Source: Callipepla californica brunnescens (taxonomy: Eukaryota; Chordata; Aves; Galliformes; Odontophoridae). From it: a DNA stretch of 64,000 bases. Shown here in pieces: positions 35,315 to 47,700 of the stretch; positions within the stretch are counted from its first letter, which is position 1, and the number at the start of each line of letters is the position of its first letter. Position numbers and translations under genes: made by a program. Under the pieces are notes generated by a model. It was not told where the DNA came from and ran no database searches. It saw only the letters and a program-made list of their open reading frames with translations. The DNA lies in the NCBI GenBank assembly GCA_023055505.1, contig JALIRH010000036.1:2976001-3040000 (forward strand). Reading direction: 5' to 3'.

Positions 35315-38300
35315 CACTCTCACACTGACACTTCCCCCTCACTGTTGCATTTATGGCTCTCAGATGTGGGATTTGGCCCACTGAGACGTGCTGTGGCTTG
35401 CTGCACTACACACTTCTTTCTCTGTCTAAATCCAGTTCAGTTTCCTGGGCTGACATCATTTCTCACAGGTCAGATGAGCAGGAGAGGGGCCACTCTGTTC
35501 TGACAAATCATAGTGCTGATTGTTGATTAACAGGCTTCCCAACAGGAAGCTTCCAGGACCTGCAAGTGCTCCTGGACTGCATTGTCCGCCACTTTCCCTC
35601 CAAAGACAAGATGCTGAACAAAGTAATTTCTGCTGAGGCCTCCCCTTACATTATTGAGAAGGCACCACTGAAAAGCAGAGGGCCTTGGGGTATGTAGCAG
35701 TGTGAAATCAGACTCAATCAGGGGAGCTGGCATGTTCTTGCAACATGGGAAAATTTCCTCTTGGTGAACTTCCTCTTACTGCATATAACGGAGGATGGCC
35801 TCTTGCTCTGGACCCTTACAAAGCTGACGTACAAAACTACAGCTTTAAATAGGAGGTGTTTGTCCCCCACTTTATCAAAATGTTTAACTGCAGAGAATTA
35901 GAGGCCTGAGTTTAACCTTGCTTGATTTCTTCCTAGCTTTAATCTCATGGGATAGGAGAACAGACTCCTTAAAACCCTGCTGAGGAGAAGAGACATTTTG
36001 GTAGTGAAAGCACCAAAGGATTCAGTTCTTTGATCTTTCTCTGACTTGCAGGTTGAGCTGACACTTGGGCAATATACTTCCTTCTTGGATAATCCATCTT
36101 CATCTGTGAGTGACAGTGACACGTCTGCGTTGAGGGCAGAAGTTTGTAGGACTTGACAGATGCTTGCCCAGAGTGTGGGACTTTCAGGGGAAAGTACTGT
36201 GTTTGTGCAAGCTATTATTAAGGCCAATTATGACTGTGAAGTTTTTTTCCAGGATGGAAGGTGGAGGTGTTTCATGACATGCAAGTCACAAAAAGGACAG
36301 AGGTGAATATTTACTGCCACACGAATGCAGTCTTACTCCTTCCCTTCCGCTCCCCCACCATCACCTGTAGAACTGGTTCCCCCCACCTGAAGGAGTAACC
36401 TAACTCTCTCTGTAGCAAAATGAAGCAAAGAGAGGAAAAAGAGTCATGTCCAGCTCTTGACATGATACTCCTTTTGCTGAAGGGCAAAACCTCAGGAAGA
36501 CTTGACATGCGGACTTCCTTCATCTTGCTGTCATTAATTGGTCCTGTCACTTTGCCTGGCTCGCTCAGGCAGCCTGTCTCACAGGGTCTCCATATTTTGA
36601 GAGGCTTGAGATATGACTGAGCCTGACATGACACTACGCAACGTGCCCAAAAGCATGTGTTGAGATGTGTAAGGGGTCAAACCTCTATCTGATTCCTGCA
36701 CTGAGGCCAAGATGGAATTAAAATCACCTTGTGAGCCTGCACTAAGGGTGCAGTTTCCACTGGAAGCCAGAGAGCTGGCTGAAAACTCAAACTCCTGTGC
36801 AAATAACAACACATTGTGCTTCCATCCCATTTCAGCCCAAGAGTTCAAAGAGGTTCATAGATTATTATGGTTCCATTCAATCCATTTTTATGCATTATCA
36901 GGCTAAAATTCTGGAATGAATCATTCTTTTCTCTTCTCAACTTGATCTTTACCCAACATTACTCAGAGCAATGTCACTTACACCTCACTTGACTGGATCT
37001 GTGTCACATAAAATTGAATTAATTGCAGGGAGCTTCTAGGACTGTAATTCCAATAATGCCTTACTCCCTCACAGTGTGAGCAGCCTGCAGGTTTGCTGTA
37101 CTTATGTTCTCTCATATTCAAGATGCAATACAGATGCTGACTTCTGCTGCTCCCATGAATTAATCAGTTCTGTAAACTTGTGAGAGAGATGCTGCTACTC
37201 AATCCACTGAGCAGAGTCAAACTGTCAGTAGAGTAACCTTGTGAATATTACGTACTGAATATGGACATTTTTGCTGTTGTGATTGAATGGACATTTACCT
37301 TAATCTCAAGCAATGGCTGAGCCACTTACCACCTCCTCACCCTTCTGTTTCTTATAGAAACAGGATTTATTCTTTGAGAAAAACACACTGCAGCTTGAAA
37401 TTATAAGCAAGTTGTGGTCAGCCTGTGTCTTGCTAGAGCAAAGGTATGGGATTTGGCAGTGATCTTAATGATTATGTCCAGTTCTCAAAAACCCCACTCC
37501 CACCGTTCAGGCAGCTTCCTATCTCCAGTCAGCTGTGACCTCTGCCCTTAGGGCTGTGGTACCCTACTTTCAGCACCCTGATGTATAAATAACTTCACTT
37601 CTCATCATGTTTGAATGCTGTTTATACCCCACTGCCTGTCATGTCATGTGCCAAGGTTATAAATAAACTACTGTGTCTAGACTGTATCTAAACTTGGCAG
37701 TGGGTACCCAAGTTCATGAGAGGAGCATTTTCATCTGCTAGCACAAAGGAGGTGCCCCAATGTGTTTGATCAAGGGTCCAGAGGGGACTTGGCAGGCAAA
37801 ATCTCTCCTCCTGCCATGCCAGAGCAGTACTAGCCCTGCTTTCTGAAGGGGCCCTGGAAACTCTCCCCCTGCTCCAAAGCTACTGGGCACTCAGCCCAAA
37901 GGAAATACCTGATCTTATCCTTTCCTGATGTGCTTCAATGCACCATTGAGTGCAGGAGGCCCGAAACATCACAGACTCACCTTCACTAGCATGGACAGAT
38001 CCAAGCTGAGGTTGCGCTGGGGCTGGCAAGGCAGACCAAAGCATGGGGCAGGGAAGTGCTGCAAGATCAAGCTGGAAAGGAAGAATAAACAGGCATTAGC
38101 TTCCTGTTAAAGCCAAACCAATACAGCTGTAACAATGACCTCTGCTACTGAAGATAGGTTCAAAAGTAAAATCAGTGCTTCCCCCGTGCAGTGCATGAGT
38201 GGTAACGTGTATTTTGGCTAAAGGACAGTGAACCCTTACAGCCCAATTGCCTGTACCTTTTCAAGGGAGGCTGCGTGAACTGCTTCCCTCTTCTGGGTTT

Positions 38301-41300
38301 TATCCGGAGGCGAAGAGTACTCTTGGCACACTGTGGTGCTGTTATGTGATGGATGAATGACAGAAGAGAGGATCACATACCACGTCAGGCACTGGCTGTA
38401 AATAGACTTTGTGACAACACTGGCCCAATAACTTCAGCAAGTAACAAGCTGAAACCTGGTTGACTCCGTAGGCTGGCTCAGTGCTGCACAGCATAGCTCC
38501 TGGCTAACTTAAAAGGGCTGCTGCACTCCCTGAAAGAACAGGGAATCAAGACAGACTTGTACTGCTTGAACATGAGCATGAAACACCTCAGAGTGGTTCA
38601 GTCTTTTCTGATGGGATAGACAGACAAACAAGCAGGGACATTTCTTCTAGTTACAGTCAATTACTAGAGAAAGAAAGAAAAGGGAAGATAAGAAGAAAGG
38701 AAAGACTGGAGATTTTTTTACTTGCTTATTATAGAGTAGCTGCTTAAAATGAATACATCAGTGAATAAACAGATCAGTCATTTCAACTATATTTGATTTA
38801 TGGATGCCCTAAATATTTCCCAGCAGATGTACTGTCTCCTGACGAGTGAAAGTAATCCTCCTAACTGTTATCTTTTCTTCTGTGCTCATTTGGCAGGTGC
38901 CTCAGAAATAAGTAATGGATTTATGGATTTCAGGTTAAAAAATGCTGGTGAAGGCCTTAAATTCACCAGCTTGGATAACATTCTACATGCTGTCTAAAAC
39001 TGAAATCCCATCTTGCAGCCCCAGATTATACTACATCTATATCTATTACGACAGATATATTTGGGAATATCTCCCCCACCCTAAATCAGAAACTGCTTCT
39101 GAGTTTGTACAAAACTATCATCAGATAGGAGGGAGAATGAATTCACCGCTGAACGCAGTGGATTCCATTTTCCATCACTGTGAAACTCAAAGAAGTTGCA
39201 AACGTCTGAGAGAGTCCCAGACAAGCTACAACCCATCTGTACTTTTAAACACGAGGGACAGAAAGGACTGTTGCCTTTATCTGATACAGCACAGATCTTT
39301 GCTTTTCTGACTTCCAGCGTAAAACAAACCAAAGCGTTGAGACTTCGCAGGCATGAAAAATAGGAAAGAGAGAAATGTGAGAGAGACAGAGACAAGGGGA
39401 AACAATAATGAAAGAGATCAATCATCCACATCCTCTCTTCTTTATCACCTTCCCCTTTTCTATCCTTTTCAAGTAGCTGCCAGGCACTACTTGGTTTGCA
39501 CTGGACTAAGAGGATGCTGTCCATTGAGACACAAGGAGCATTATTTAGTCTAGAGCCTCCCAAAGGAAATATCCATTTGCAAGTGAAAAATCTCTGGAAT
39601 TCCGTTTGCTCTCTTCAGTGTTCCCATATCTCTGCAACCTCCAAATGCAATTACTGCTTTCTCCATCCTCTGTTGGTTCTGGGTTTCAACAGTGGGATTT
39701 TCCCTGCCCCAGCCATGCTGAGTAGCAGGTTGAAATACATTTTTCTATTTCTGTAACTTCTGAAACCTTTTTCCTATTTCTTTTTGGATTCACTCTTAAG
39801 TTCTTTAGCTATGGTCCCGTCCTGTTCTATTTTCATTTCCTCCACTCCAAGAATGGCTTAAAACTATCTAAGAAATCAAAGTGGCCTGCAATACCTTACC
39901 AACTGCCTCTGCGAGGTGAGCCAGTGCATTGCTCCTAGGTGATTGCAGAGAGCAAGGGTGTTTGTGTAAGGGCAGATTTAACATCTGTGAAGGTAAAAGG
40001 GACTGAACCAGGTCTCTTCAGCTGCAGTGAAATACAACAGCCAAGGAGGGAGCAGGCTGGGTGAAAGATTCCAACAAGCAAGGTAAGTTTGCTCAATGAA
40101 ATATCTCTGGGTGTCAGCTAGCAAAAAAAGCAAATGTACCATTTTGCCGTTATTTTTTTAAGAGGGCAAAAAGGAGTAAAAAAAAAGACTAAGTGGACTA
40201 AGCAGAACTAAAGGGACTGAAAGAACTAAAAAGAACCGAAAAAAGCATGGCTCAAAATACCAGATTTTCAAACTGTCACCCTCAAGAATTCCACATTCCC
40301 ATCTCACCCACAGTAACCTGCTGGAGGGCTGCTCTGCCATCCATTCCCTGCACTGCCAAGGAAATGAACATGTCATCTTGCAGCAGTCTTCATCAGCCCT
40401 GTTCTTAACTGGCAGGGTGAAGCTCAGTGGCCTCTAGAAATACAAGGCAATAGGGCTGCACAGATGGCCAGTGAAAAGTCATGCTAAGTCATGCTCTTTC
40501 TTGTATTTTTTTTTTCCTCTTGCAGCAGTAAGGAGGGCTGGGTAGCAGCTCATCTATAGAGGCTGCACATCTGAGGGAACCGGGCAGTTTTGCTAGAAAG
40601 ATGATTTCTCTGTGGACCAGCCTGTAGCTTTCGCTCCTCAATGAAGAAAGGTACTCCGAAAGCCAGAAGGCAGACAGTTAAAGAGCACTGGCATAAAGGA
40701 TATGATGGCAAAGCTGTAGCAGCCTCCCTCCAGGTGTCCATTACACAAACTTTCCAGCCAGCTGGCTGTGGTCTTTCACTTTCCCCATGACTTGGGCATC
40801 CCAAGTTTTCCCTGGAAACCCCGAGTAATGGACACCTGCTTCTATGTTGGTTCCATTCTGCCACCAGTACTGGATGAACAACTCAGTGTAAAGGGGCCTG
40901 GGAAGTCTGGGAGCATGTCAAACACATTTTCTCTGTCCAGCAAAGTGGGGAAGCTGATAAACAGGTAGAGATAAGGGCACCCAAGCTCTTTAGTGAATGC
41001 AAGCCACATCTACATGAACACAGCTCAAGGCTTTAAAGATGATAAGACTGATTAAAGTACCCAGCTTCTTTGCATAGGGGGACAGACAGGTGGCAGTCCT
41101 AACAGCTGCAGAAGACCACAGTGCCATAGTCAGATAAACTTCAGGGAGTTCTGCATTGAGCTATACAGGCTCCATTTGACTGTCTATGCAGATCTGCTCA
41201 GGTTTCCCTACCCTTTTCCAGGACTGTCAGTGACAAAGCCAGATCTCTCTGGGTTGTAATGTGTCCTTTTACCATCTGCTGTAATGGTAAACCCTTACCT

Positions 41301-42746
41301 GGAAAGTAACGAGTCCTCCCTCCAGGGCCATCCCTAACTGGCATCAGCTCATGTGAAGGACAAGCCTAAAGGAGCAGTCAAGGCTTGCCCAAGGGCATCA
41401 GGGCCAGAACCTGGTTGTGCCCACACATGCTTTCCTCCTATCCCTTCCCAAATCCCTCACACTTCCCCACGCTCACGCTGGAGATTTGCATCATTGTATT
41501 CCCTGCCTCATTATAAGATTTATCTTTTAATGAGCCCACTGAGATCACTGTAGTGACGCATTTGCCCAGTGATGTCATCACCCACACCACAGCTTCCAAG
41601 GCATTTTTGAGTCATTCTCTTGCCACACAAGCAGAACTGTTTGGCTTAAAAACAAAACACCTTCCCCTCCCAGAACAGCAGACACTCGAGGACTGGGAGT
41701 GAGCAGACTCACATGCACTGAGCTGCTACTGGGAATGACAGCACCTGGTGGAACTGCAGCCATCTCTTACCCACTCCAGGCTGGCAAAACTTGCCTGAGT
41801 CCTTTCCTTCAATTTCTTGCTGTTCTTAAAACCCATCATTCCACAGTCTACTGATTAGGTCAAGTGCTATTCCTATCTGAACAAAAGCCTGCGTTACATT
41901 TTGCAGAAAGACAGCTCTTCCTTGTACTCTGCCACTACCTGAGTTTGGCAAAAGTGAGCAGTACTCTCCCAGTTTCTGGGGCTTGGCCAGTACTCAGCCC
42001 TCTCTGATGTTATCTTCTCCTTCCTGCTGGACCCCAGCCTGTGTCCTAATTCTTACTTCCATGCTGCCTTCTCCTCACCTCCTAATTGTTCCTAGCTGTG
42101 GACAAATTCTTACAGAGACCAGAAGATTAAGCATAGAAGCACTTACTAGTTTGAACCATGCTCCACGCTCAACATTGAAAGTGCTTACTGTATTTTGCCA
42201 ACAGGGAAGAGCTGCCTTAGAGAAACTACAGAGCTGTCTTTATTTCTCTCCTGTTCCTTCTAGCCCATTTGTATTTTTTTCCTCCATATGACAGCTGTGC
42301 TGTTTTACTCTCTCCAGCGTGGCTTCTTTTCTTCCATTCTCTCTTCACTTGTTTTTCAAACTGTGTGACACACGAAGGGGCTGGAAGTCAATCAAGAGCA
42401 TGTGCCTGCATCCCTACCTTCAACAGTCACCCTGAGCAAGTAGATCACTCTGGATCCCATCCCTGTTTAGATGAAATAATGCCTGCCAACCGGAGCAGCT
42501 CCCTAAAGCAAGCTACAGATGGTTAAAGCAGCTGTGTGACACTGCAGAACTGGATGGCACTGCGGCTGCTCTGTGCAAGTCAGTTCCTCTAAGACTCCAG
42601 CTGATGGAATCACATCATCCATGAGGTAAATAGTGATGGACCGAACCCAGCCTCTGTTCCTCTGGGTGGAAACAGCCCCAGCATTTCCAGAGTTGCAAAG
42701 CTGCCAACCAGATTTTGGCTGACCCAGAACCTTTGCCTATTCTCAG

Positions 42747-42766
42747 AACCAACCAACCAACCAACC
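42747..42766. repeat. (AACC)5 microsatellite
   Basis: Five uninterrupted AACC units. Confidence 0.9.
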
Positions 42767-42882
42767 AAAGGACACGCAGTTTTTTCCGCTCAGTTTCAGG
42801 AGGCAGCTAATGTAAAGATGCAAGCTTCTTAAGGTGCCCGTTTAATTAACAGCGGAGCACAGAAATGGAAAGGACAAAAGCA

Positions 42883-42902
42883 AAACAAACAAACAAACAA
42901 AC
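42883..42902. repeat. (AAAC)5 microsatellite
   Basis: Five uninterrupted AAAC units, 116 bp from the AACC array. Confidence 0.9.
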
Positions 42903-44682
42903 ATCATTGGATTTCTCTAGACTCAAAATACAGCAACTTCAGAACTATGCTGTGAGTTCGGATTTTTAGTGCTCTTCGCACCATGCCTTCCAGATAGCAG
43001 ATTTCTCACCTCTGCATGCTGCAGTCCTGGCAGCTGGGCTGGGAAAGGCTCTTGGTTAACTGTAGCCATCAGATTTATTACACATGCAGATTAATGGCTC
43101 GGACCAGAACCCCCTTTTACATTACAGTAATGCTTTGTACAATTCTCTTTTTCAGTGCTAGAGGTTATCTAATTCCATAGACAGACAGACAGTAAATTCC
43201 ACTGTAAAGCAAGGTCACCTTCCACCGTCATGGGCGATCTGCCTATATAGCCAGCCCTTGTGAGCTTCAAACCACATGCAGTCATGACATACAGCAGAAC
43301 AGCAGTGCTTTACTCAGACATTTGCTGCCTACCTTCTCACCTTACGCTCTGCTCCCAGGATAATTAGGGACTGCTTGCGGATTTCTTTGATCTGCTCAGG
43401 GTGTGAGTAGCGCAGGGTTCCTTTCTGTGATTCTGAGTATAGGCATTTGGCTGAACTACGCCCTCAATCACAAATGAGAATCGAGTTCTCGGCGATTCAC
43501 TTGTTCTTGTTGCAAAAACATCAGTTTTGGCTTGGTTCCCCCCCCCATCCTTCTTGGTGTGCAGACACCGACTGTGGCTTCACGATAAGGAAATCACTGT
43601 TGAGAAGTTATAAATAGCTATGAGACAGGGGTCACTTAGTCTGTGTTACAGCAAACGTGTTAGCCAACATTATCCCACCAGGAAATGGCATTTCCCACTC
43701 TTTGTCTGTCTCACTCTCTCCTTCCTTCCTAAAGGTGTCAGCACCACAGGGTATTAACACCTCACTTTCCAAGTTTTCTTCCTTTCCAGTTCCTATTCTC
43801 TTTCTTTACTCCAGTGTGATGGGGTAAGAGACATGCAGACACTTTAGTAATGACACTGCCCACCAGGATTCTTTCCTGTCCTGACACCATGGTTTGGAAA
43901 GCACATTCTGACATAGAATAGAGATGTGCCTAACTAGTACTGCTCTTGCGACAATAATTAAAGTAGTGATGTGCTCATTAAAGAGTGTACAGTCAAGTTC
44001 TATTAGAAAGAAATGAGTAAGGATTGGAAAGTCACAGCACTGAGCTGCTCAAGACAGAAATCTGAGGAACAGATATTCCAGAAGCACCAGTGAATCCACG
44101 GAAGAACGAGGAGTGCTACACATATGTCAAGTAGTCATTTTTTTGTGTCCCATTGGAACCTCAGCTGGGAAGCCAAATTTCATATTAGACCATTCTGCTG
44201 GAAGGGTAACAGTGCTGGTTCCAGGGATGTTGCTGGGATTACAGAGAAATCAGTGTTACACAATTTATGGAGACCCAGGGGCAGGTGGAAGGCAGGACAA
44301 TATGCTGTCTTCCCCTGAAGTCTCTGTACTAGCTCTTCTCAGAAGTTACTGAGCAGAAGACTCAATTACAGGAGTTCTTAATATAGCAAGTTATATGATC
44401 ACAGGGCTGTTTTGCTTTTAAATTTTGACTCACTCACTTGTACCCTTCGAGTGGTAAAGGTCTTTTCTTTGTGGAAACTCTTCCTACCAGGAGTTGAACT
44501 GACTCAAGGGAACATTTATTTTGGGAGACTGTCGTTTACAAAGAAAACATAAAAATCAAACTGAGCACTTTTCACATTTATTCATGACTTGAGTAAACTG
44601 CTTCCTGTGCAGACAGAGTCACATAAAAACTAGGCAGCATCCAAACCCAGAAGCACCATGTCCCTGTGAAAAGAGCTCTGGG

Positions 44683-44782
44683 CAGGAATTCAAGAGACTG
44701 TGGCTCTGTTCCTAACTCTATACTGTCCTGTCCAATGAGTCAAATTCATTGATCTCTACCTCAGTTTCCTTCTGTAACAGAC
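44683..44782 (-). repeat. MIR/L3-type SINE relic
   Basis: The plus strand reads GGAATTCAAGAGACTGTGGC, then TGTTCCTAACTCTA, then AATGAGTCAAATTCATTGAT and CTACCTCAGTTTCCTTCTGT. This is the antisense order of amniote MIR/L3 3' sequence ('gaattcaggagacctgggttc ... cctcagtttccccatctgtaa'). Confidence 0.6.
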
Positions 44783-47700
44783 ATCCTTGGGAGTCTACTC
44801 CTCAACACTGCTCAGTAACTGTTAAACATTGCAGCTAATGGGCCAGCCTGATTCAGCCTCAGCATCATCTCTATTCCTAACGTGCTTGCTCGACTTCATT
44901 CTTCCTAAAAGATCCCATATTTCAAACACTTCTCCTTAGAACAAAAGGCAAAAACATACACAAATAAGTAAATGAACCACAACTTCACCAGTCAGGAAGT
45001 AAAAACAAATTAAAACACATTTCAGACAAGGAGATTTATTTGGCTAGGTGACATCCTGCCCAGGCAAATTCCTAATTACCCAAAAAGCATCTTGTGAACA
45101 GAGCTGTTATTGTGTCCATAGGGCTGCGTTTGATTTGGTGAGCATGGGAAAATGGAAACGGCACAGAAATGAACTCTTTCAGCTGGGGAGGAAAAGGGGT
45201 TTGTGAAGACCATCTTCACAGGGTCACATCAGGAGTCAGCCCTCCCTTCCTCTGTGATGGCTTCATGAAGGCACAGCAGAGGCTGGGCTGACCCTAATGT
45301 CTGTCTCTTCTGGCACCTCAAGAGATGTGGTTTCAAATCCTGTCTGCCTCCTGATCCTACTGAACAGCAGCGAAAGACAACAGAGAGAAAAAAAAAAAAG
45401 AAAACAACCTAAAACTAAATCTCTTTAAAGGAAGTTAAGGGCCAGATGTTCCTTGCTTCTTGTCTGCTGCTGCCACAGTTGCCATCGCCTGTGGTTGTGG
45501 TTAGTCTACAGCATATATGTGAGAGCCTGAAACCGTGTTTATTGGAAACTCCCCCAGTGCTGTGGCTGATCATCTGCAGCATCACTTGACAGCAGATGGC
45601 CGGGACAAAACTAAGGTTTACCTCAAAAAAAAAAAAAAAACAAAAAAAAAAAACAAAATAAAAGCGTTTAGTTTCAGGTTTTTGAGGATGCTACCACTGA
45701 GAAAGGTGCTTCTCCTTCAAAATCTGACACTTAAGCACAGCACTATAAAAATGCTTTAAAATAACTATGGAAGAAAATGGTTTCTGTCTTCCTGCACGAG
45801 GAAAGTAAAGCAGTTGCTGTGATGCATTTGAGGTTGATATTACAATAACTTCTGTATGCAAGAGCGAGGATAAACGGTCATGTGGGGACATAATTGGAAA
45901 TAAATGAGATCAGATATACACTCTCTTGCATGTATGAAACCAGAGTAGCTCTGTAACAGACAGTAATAAGGTTATTCTAGGCTTGATGCTACAGCAAAGG
46001 TTGACCCTGTGATCACAATTAACCATTTTCAGCAGGAAAACACAAAGAGAAGTGTCTGCTGTAGTTACAGTTAATTCCATTAGCTGCTTTCTGCTTGTGA
46101 AATTACAGAAATTCTTCCTTGACATCAGTGGAGTTTGGGTTGGAAACTGCCTTTTGGATGGATTCCTTTAAAAACGACTATTTAAGCACAGCAAGGAGAA
46201 GAATAAAATCCAGTCCACTTCCAGCAAGTAAAGGGGATGGAACAAAGAGCTGCAGAAAAATTCCGCTTGTTAAGCACCATCCACCACTCTTCCTAATCCT
46301 GCTAAGGAAGTGTTGACTAAGTGAGGCCAACGAAGTGTGTTAATGTAGGATCTGCACAGTGCTTTTGTTCTCCTTGTACAAACTCTCTTGCCAGTTTAAC
46401 CAGGTAATGATTCGCCTGCCAAAACAAATTCTCAAAGAGAGATCAGTGATCAAAAAAGTGACCACATGGAGGCTGTGTGGGCTCACAGAACCTGGCTCTG
46501 GTGGCAGGGGTAAAATGAGAGCCCAGCAGCCTGGAGAGCAACATTTCTGGTCTGAGTAGTCCCTCCCTAGATAGCACAGAGAAGATTTGCATGCCAGACT
46601 TGGAGGGTGCTATGAAATCAGAAGACAGCACAGGCCTCCATCTGCGTTTGTAGCAATTAACGAGCACATTCTGCCCTGACAGTAAGTTACGGAAAGCTCT
46701 CCCACGCAAGCCAGGAAGAGCCAGGAATGGACACCAGCCCTCTTTGCTCCAATCCATTGTGGGTGCCAGCACTGCGTAATAGCTGCAGATAAAATGTGCC
46801 TGGCAGCTGTACCAGCTGGCCAGCTACATGCTCACTGCTAGAGAACACCAGCACAGAAGATGCTAATGGCAAACCTCACATTGGCTCTTCACTCTGAGGA
46901 ATCCAGAGGATTTAAAGACATTAAGTAACAGAAAGAAAGGTGCCTTTAGGGCTCTGCCTTTGTGGGTGGCCAATGGATTTCACACAGAAGTGATATCCTC
47001 ACACAGAAATGAAATATTCCTGGCAGTAGTGAAACTGAAATCACTCCCACTCCCTCCACAGCAGGCTTGTTTCTGTCTTGTTTTACTGCACACAAATGTT
47101 TTCACACTTCTGCGGTGCAGGTGAATGCAAAAGCTACAAGGAAAACACAAGCGCATCAGCTTCGGTACAGTGAACAGCAATGAGGAAGCATTTCTTTAAA
47201 CAGCCTGGAAGCTTTCTATTGGTGCCATGTCAAAAAACTAGCAGGATTTACAGTATCAGGCACAGCATGTTGGGATATGTCTAGCAAACACCATTGTACT
47301 AGATCATGCTTCTTCCCATTGCTTCCCTTTAACTGCCTACACATGAACCAAACGCAAAAAAAAATGAATGCAACCGTCTCTACTACTGATAAAGGCAAGC
47401 TGTGCTTCATATTTTGGGCATAGCTAAATAGACAGACAGTCTGAGATGGGACAGCACGTATACAAATTGCTAACAACTGCTCGTAGGTCTCCTGAGAGCA
47501 GAACACTGCTGGAAATCCAGAACAGCACAGAGGGGCCAGATGAGCCCACAATGGATCTGAACGTGAAGTAGAACACAAACAACTTCTTTAAAATGTTAAC
47601 AAGGCCCTGATAAACCAGGTTAGTTCTGACCCAGTAAATAGAAAACTATATTTATTTTTTGCTTGAGATATACGGAGGGCAGCAATAACGATCTTAGTGA

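Larger units (their letters stand above)
35315..44682. other. Intergenic, no gene recognised
   Basis: It contains simple repeats at 42747-42766 (five AACC units) and 42883-42902 (five AAAC units). A C9-type run lies near 43540. The longest open frame (160 codons, minus, 39081-39563) is not protein-like to me. Confidence 0.55.

Noticed and set aside
39081..39563. 160-codon minus-strand frame
   Set aside because: No domain, no similarity I know and no transcript signals nearby.
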